Source: Pomphorhynchus laevis
Lineage: Eukaryota > Acanthocephala > Palaeacanthocephala > Echinorhynchida > Pomphorhynchidae
NCBI GenBank assembly: GCA_012934845.2
Contig: WNNJ02001570.1
Span: forward strand, 248,001-312,000
DNA: 64,000 nucleotides
Direction: 5' to 3'
Part shown: positions 62,684 to 64,000 of the stretch, piece after piece
Position numbering within the stretch: position 1 is the stretch's first letter
Layout: each line of letters begins with the position of its first letter
The notes under the pieces: model-generated
Told to the model about the DNA's origin: nothing
Database searches by the model: none
Seen by the model: the letters and a program-made list of their open reading frames with translations, nothing else
Program-made: the position numbers and the translations under genes

Positions 62684-62766
62684 ATTTTTTATAACTCAGT
62701 TACTTATACACATGTAAATCGTTTATCAAAAAAAAATTAAAAAAAAACACAAAAAAAATTAAACAA

Positions 62767-64000
62767 CTTATTCTCGGTTAATGAGCTGTCAATAGCTCTT
62801 CGCAATATGGCTCCTCGTAAAGCTGCGGGATCCGATCTTCTTTGTGTCGAGCAAATTAAACAATCTTTCTTCTGTCTTGCTCATTTTTGGACTTACTTCT
62901 TTAATTGTCTTCTATTAGGTGATCCATTTCCATATGGTTGGAGAGATGGTATTATCAAAGTACTTTATAAAGGTAAAGGCGACCCAGAATAAGAAAACTC
63001 CTATCATGGAATTACACTTCTGAATCATTGCTATAAATTTTTAACACACGTTATTGCTTCCAGATTAATTCAACATTGTCATGATTCTCTCCCAGAAGAG
63101 CAGTATGGTTTTCGACCTAATAGATCAACGACAGATGCAATAAACACTGTTAGACGATCTGTAATCGACGAATTTCAACAACATCGATCTATTTATGTTA
63201 TTTTTATTGATTTCCAAAAAGCTTTCGACTCAGTTGATAGAAAACTTTTCTTAGAAAAGTTAGCGCGTAGTGTAGGTTTAGGCGGTCCTATTCTTTATTT
63301 ATTGAATTCTATTTTGCAACCAAACGTTCTTCGCATTTTTGACGGCATAAATTATTCAAATGAGGTTCTTGCCAATTGTGGTGTCCTTCAGGGCGACCCT
63401 CTAAGTCCTTTGTTATTCAGTTTCTTCATTGCTGATCTTCCTAGCAGTCTAAGTCACAATCTTTTAGATATTTCATGTGTATTATATGCAGACGATCTTG
63501 CTATTATTTCCAAATCTATTTCTAATGCCCAAGTAGCTTTAAACTCGCTCTTAGCATTCTGTTTTACTAATCGTATTCGAGTGAACCGTGAAAAGTCTAA
63601 GGTAATTAAGTTCCGAAGAGGAGGTCGACTAAGTCGATCGGACATTCTATGCTATCAAGACGCTCCGCTCGATTTTGAATCGAAGTATCTGTATCTTGGA
63701 ATGTTAATCACAGCTAGATGGTCTTTTTATCAACATTTTGAACTTAAATGTGATAAAATTGTGAAGGCAACATCTGGACTGTCCGAACTAGGCAAATTAT
63801 CTTTTGAGGCAGGGTTACGATATTTTTATATAATGTTGCTTCCAAGACTACAATATGGACTAGCTTGTATCTTGGTAGACTTGACTTCAGAAAACTTTTA
63901 CCAGTTAGATAAGTGCCTGTCAAGATTTATAAAAAGGTTGGTAGGCGTATCTCCAAAAACTTCATCCACGGCTGTTCAAGTTCTAGCAATGTTGCCTCCT
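62767..64000 (+). mobile_element. LA-family LINE, 5'-truncated, runs off the window
   Basis: Starts with VNELSIALRNMAPRKAAGSD and GWRDGIIKVLYKGKGDPE. A TAA at 62990-62992 follows, and the same frame is then open to the window end (about 336 residues): NSYHGITLLNHCYK, LPEEQYGFRPNRSTTDA, VIFIDFQKAFDSVDR (motif A), CGVLQGDPLSPLLFSFFIAD (motif B), SCVLYADDLAIISK (motif C), YLYLGMLITARWSF and RLVGVSPKTSSTA. Only one stop makes it the least damaged LA coding region here, but it is cut at the 5' end and by the window. It is nearly identical to the inverted copy at 2230-3447. Confidence 0.9.

Noticed and set aside
1-64000. CRISPR array, bacterial operons or integrated plasmid
   Set aside because: No regularly spaced identical repeats with unique spacers and no bacterial gene. 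The intron-bearing tRNA and the retroelement types show eukaryotic nuclear DNA.

Overview
This window is transposon-dense, AT-rich nuclear DNA from a eukaryote, most likely an invertebrate animal. Three things point there: a tRNA-Leu(CAA) gene with a short intron, GIY-YIG Penelope-like elements, and several non-LTR retrotransposon families. Nothing in the window lets me name the species. Only one weak candidate for a host protein gene is visible (about 146-560); the only convincing host genes are two identical copies of one tRNA-Leu.

The dominant component is one diverse non-LTR retrotransposon family, called CR here (working label). A CR protein is about 1,010-1,020 residues. It has an N-terminal cysteine cluster (CCxCNG, CxxCxC, CxxC), a conserved pre-RT region, a reverse transcriptase with a [Y/F]ADD[A] catalytic motif, a CxC...HxxxxC zinc knuckle followed by RHxxxRD, and a restriction-enzyme-like endonuclease (ARLDI ... 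F-DV-VFN ... K--KY--R). I count at least 16 CR copies or pieces: minus strand at 1640-2150, 3548-4990, 15357-16345, 31954-34999, 35161-35420 and 48712-51744; plus strand at 18238-18865, 19303-22471, 22778-25729, 28640-31776, 37074-39538, 41623-44650, 45006-48081, 51960-54620, 60641-61051 and 61189-62683. The copies differ strongly from each other in protein sequence, so this is an accumulation of separate insertions, not one recent tandem amplification. The best preserved (31954-34999 and 41623-44650) have one frameshift each.

Other occupants: a second REL-endonuclease family with a YLDD reverse transcriptase and a long C-terminal tail (5206-8337); a Penelope-like element with a repeated terminal segment (minus, 8818-11911) and a second one (plus, 25780-27990) whose last 0.6 kb, plus the neighbouring tRNA gene, is duplicated at 16559-17603; a reverse transcriptase without a recognisable endonuclease (minus, 12440-13745) with fragments at 13747-14275, 40020-40105 and 48231-48620; a LINE family 'LA' (2230-3447, 14470-15160, 18030-18237, 35440-36813, 54731-56720, 62767-64000); and a nearly complete jockey-like LINE 'LB' with ORF1 and ORF2 (56754-60631), inserted into a CR copy with a 9-bp target duplication.

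The most interesting pattern is how the elements join. CR and LA copies sit end to end, often in the same orientation and within tens of bases, and many junctions carry a short (ATT/TTA)n run. One CR insertion is flanked by a 17-bp direct repeat, and part of that same site recurs at the next insertion. The simplest reading is an REL retrotransposon that prefers TAA-type microsatellites, or the TAA-rich tails of earlier insertions, and so builds a self-nesting cluster. Six or more CR copies share a 3' UTR motif (GCCCATTTGCGGGAACC type), a candidate recognition site for their own reverse transcriptase.
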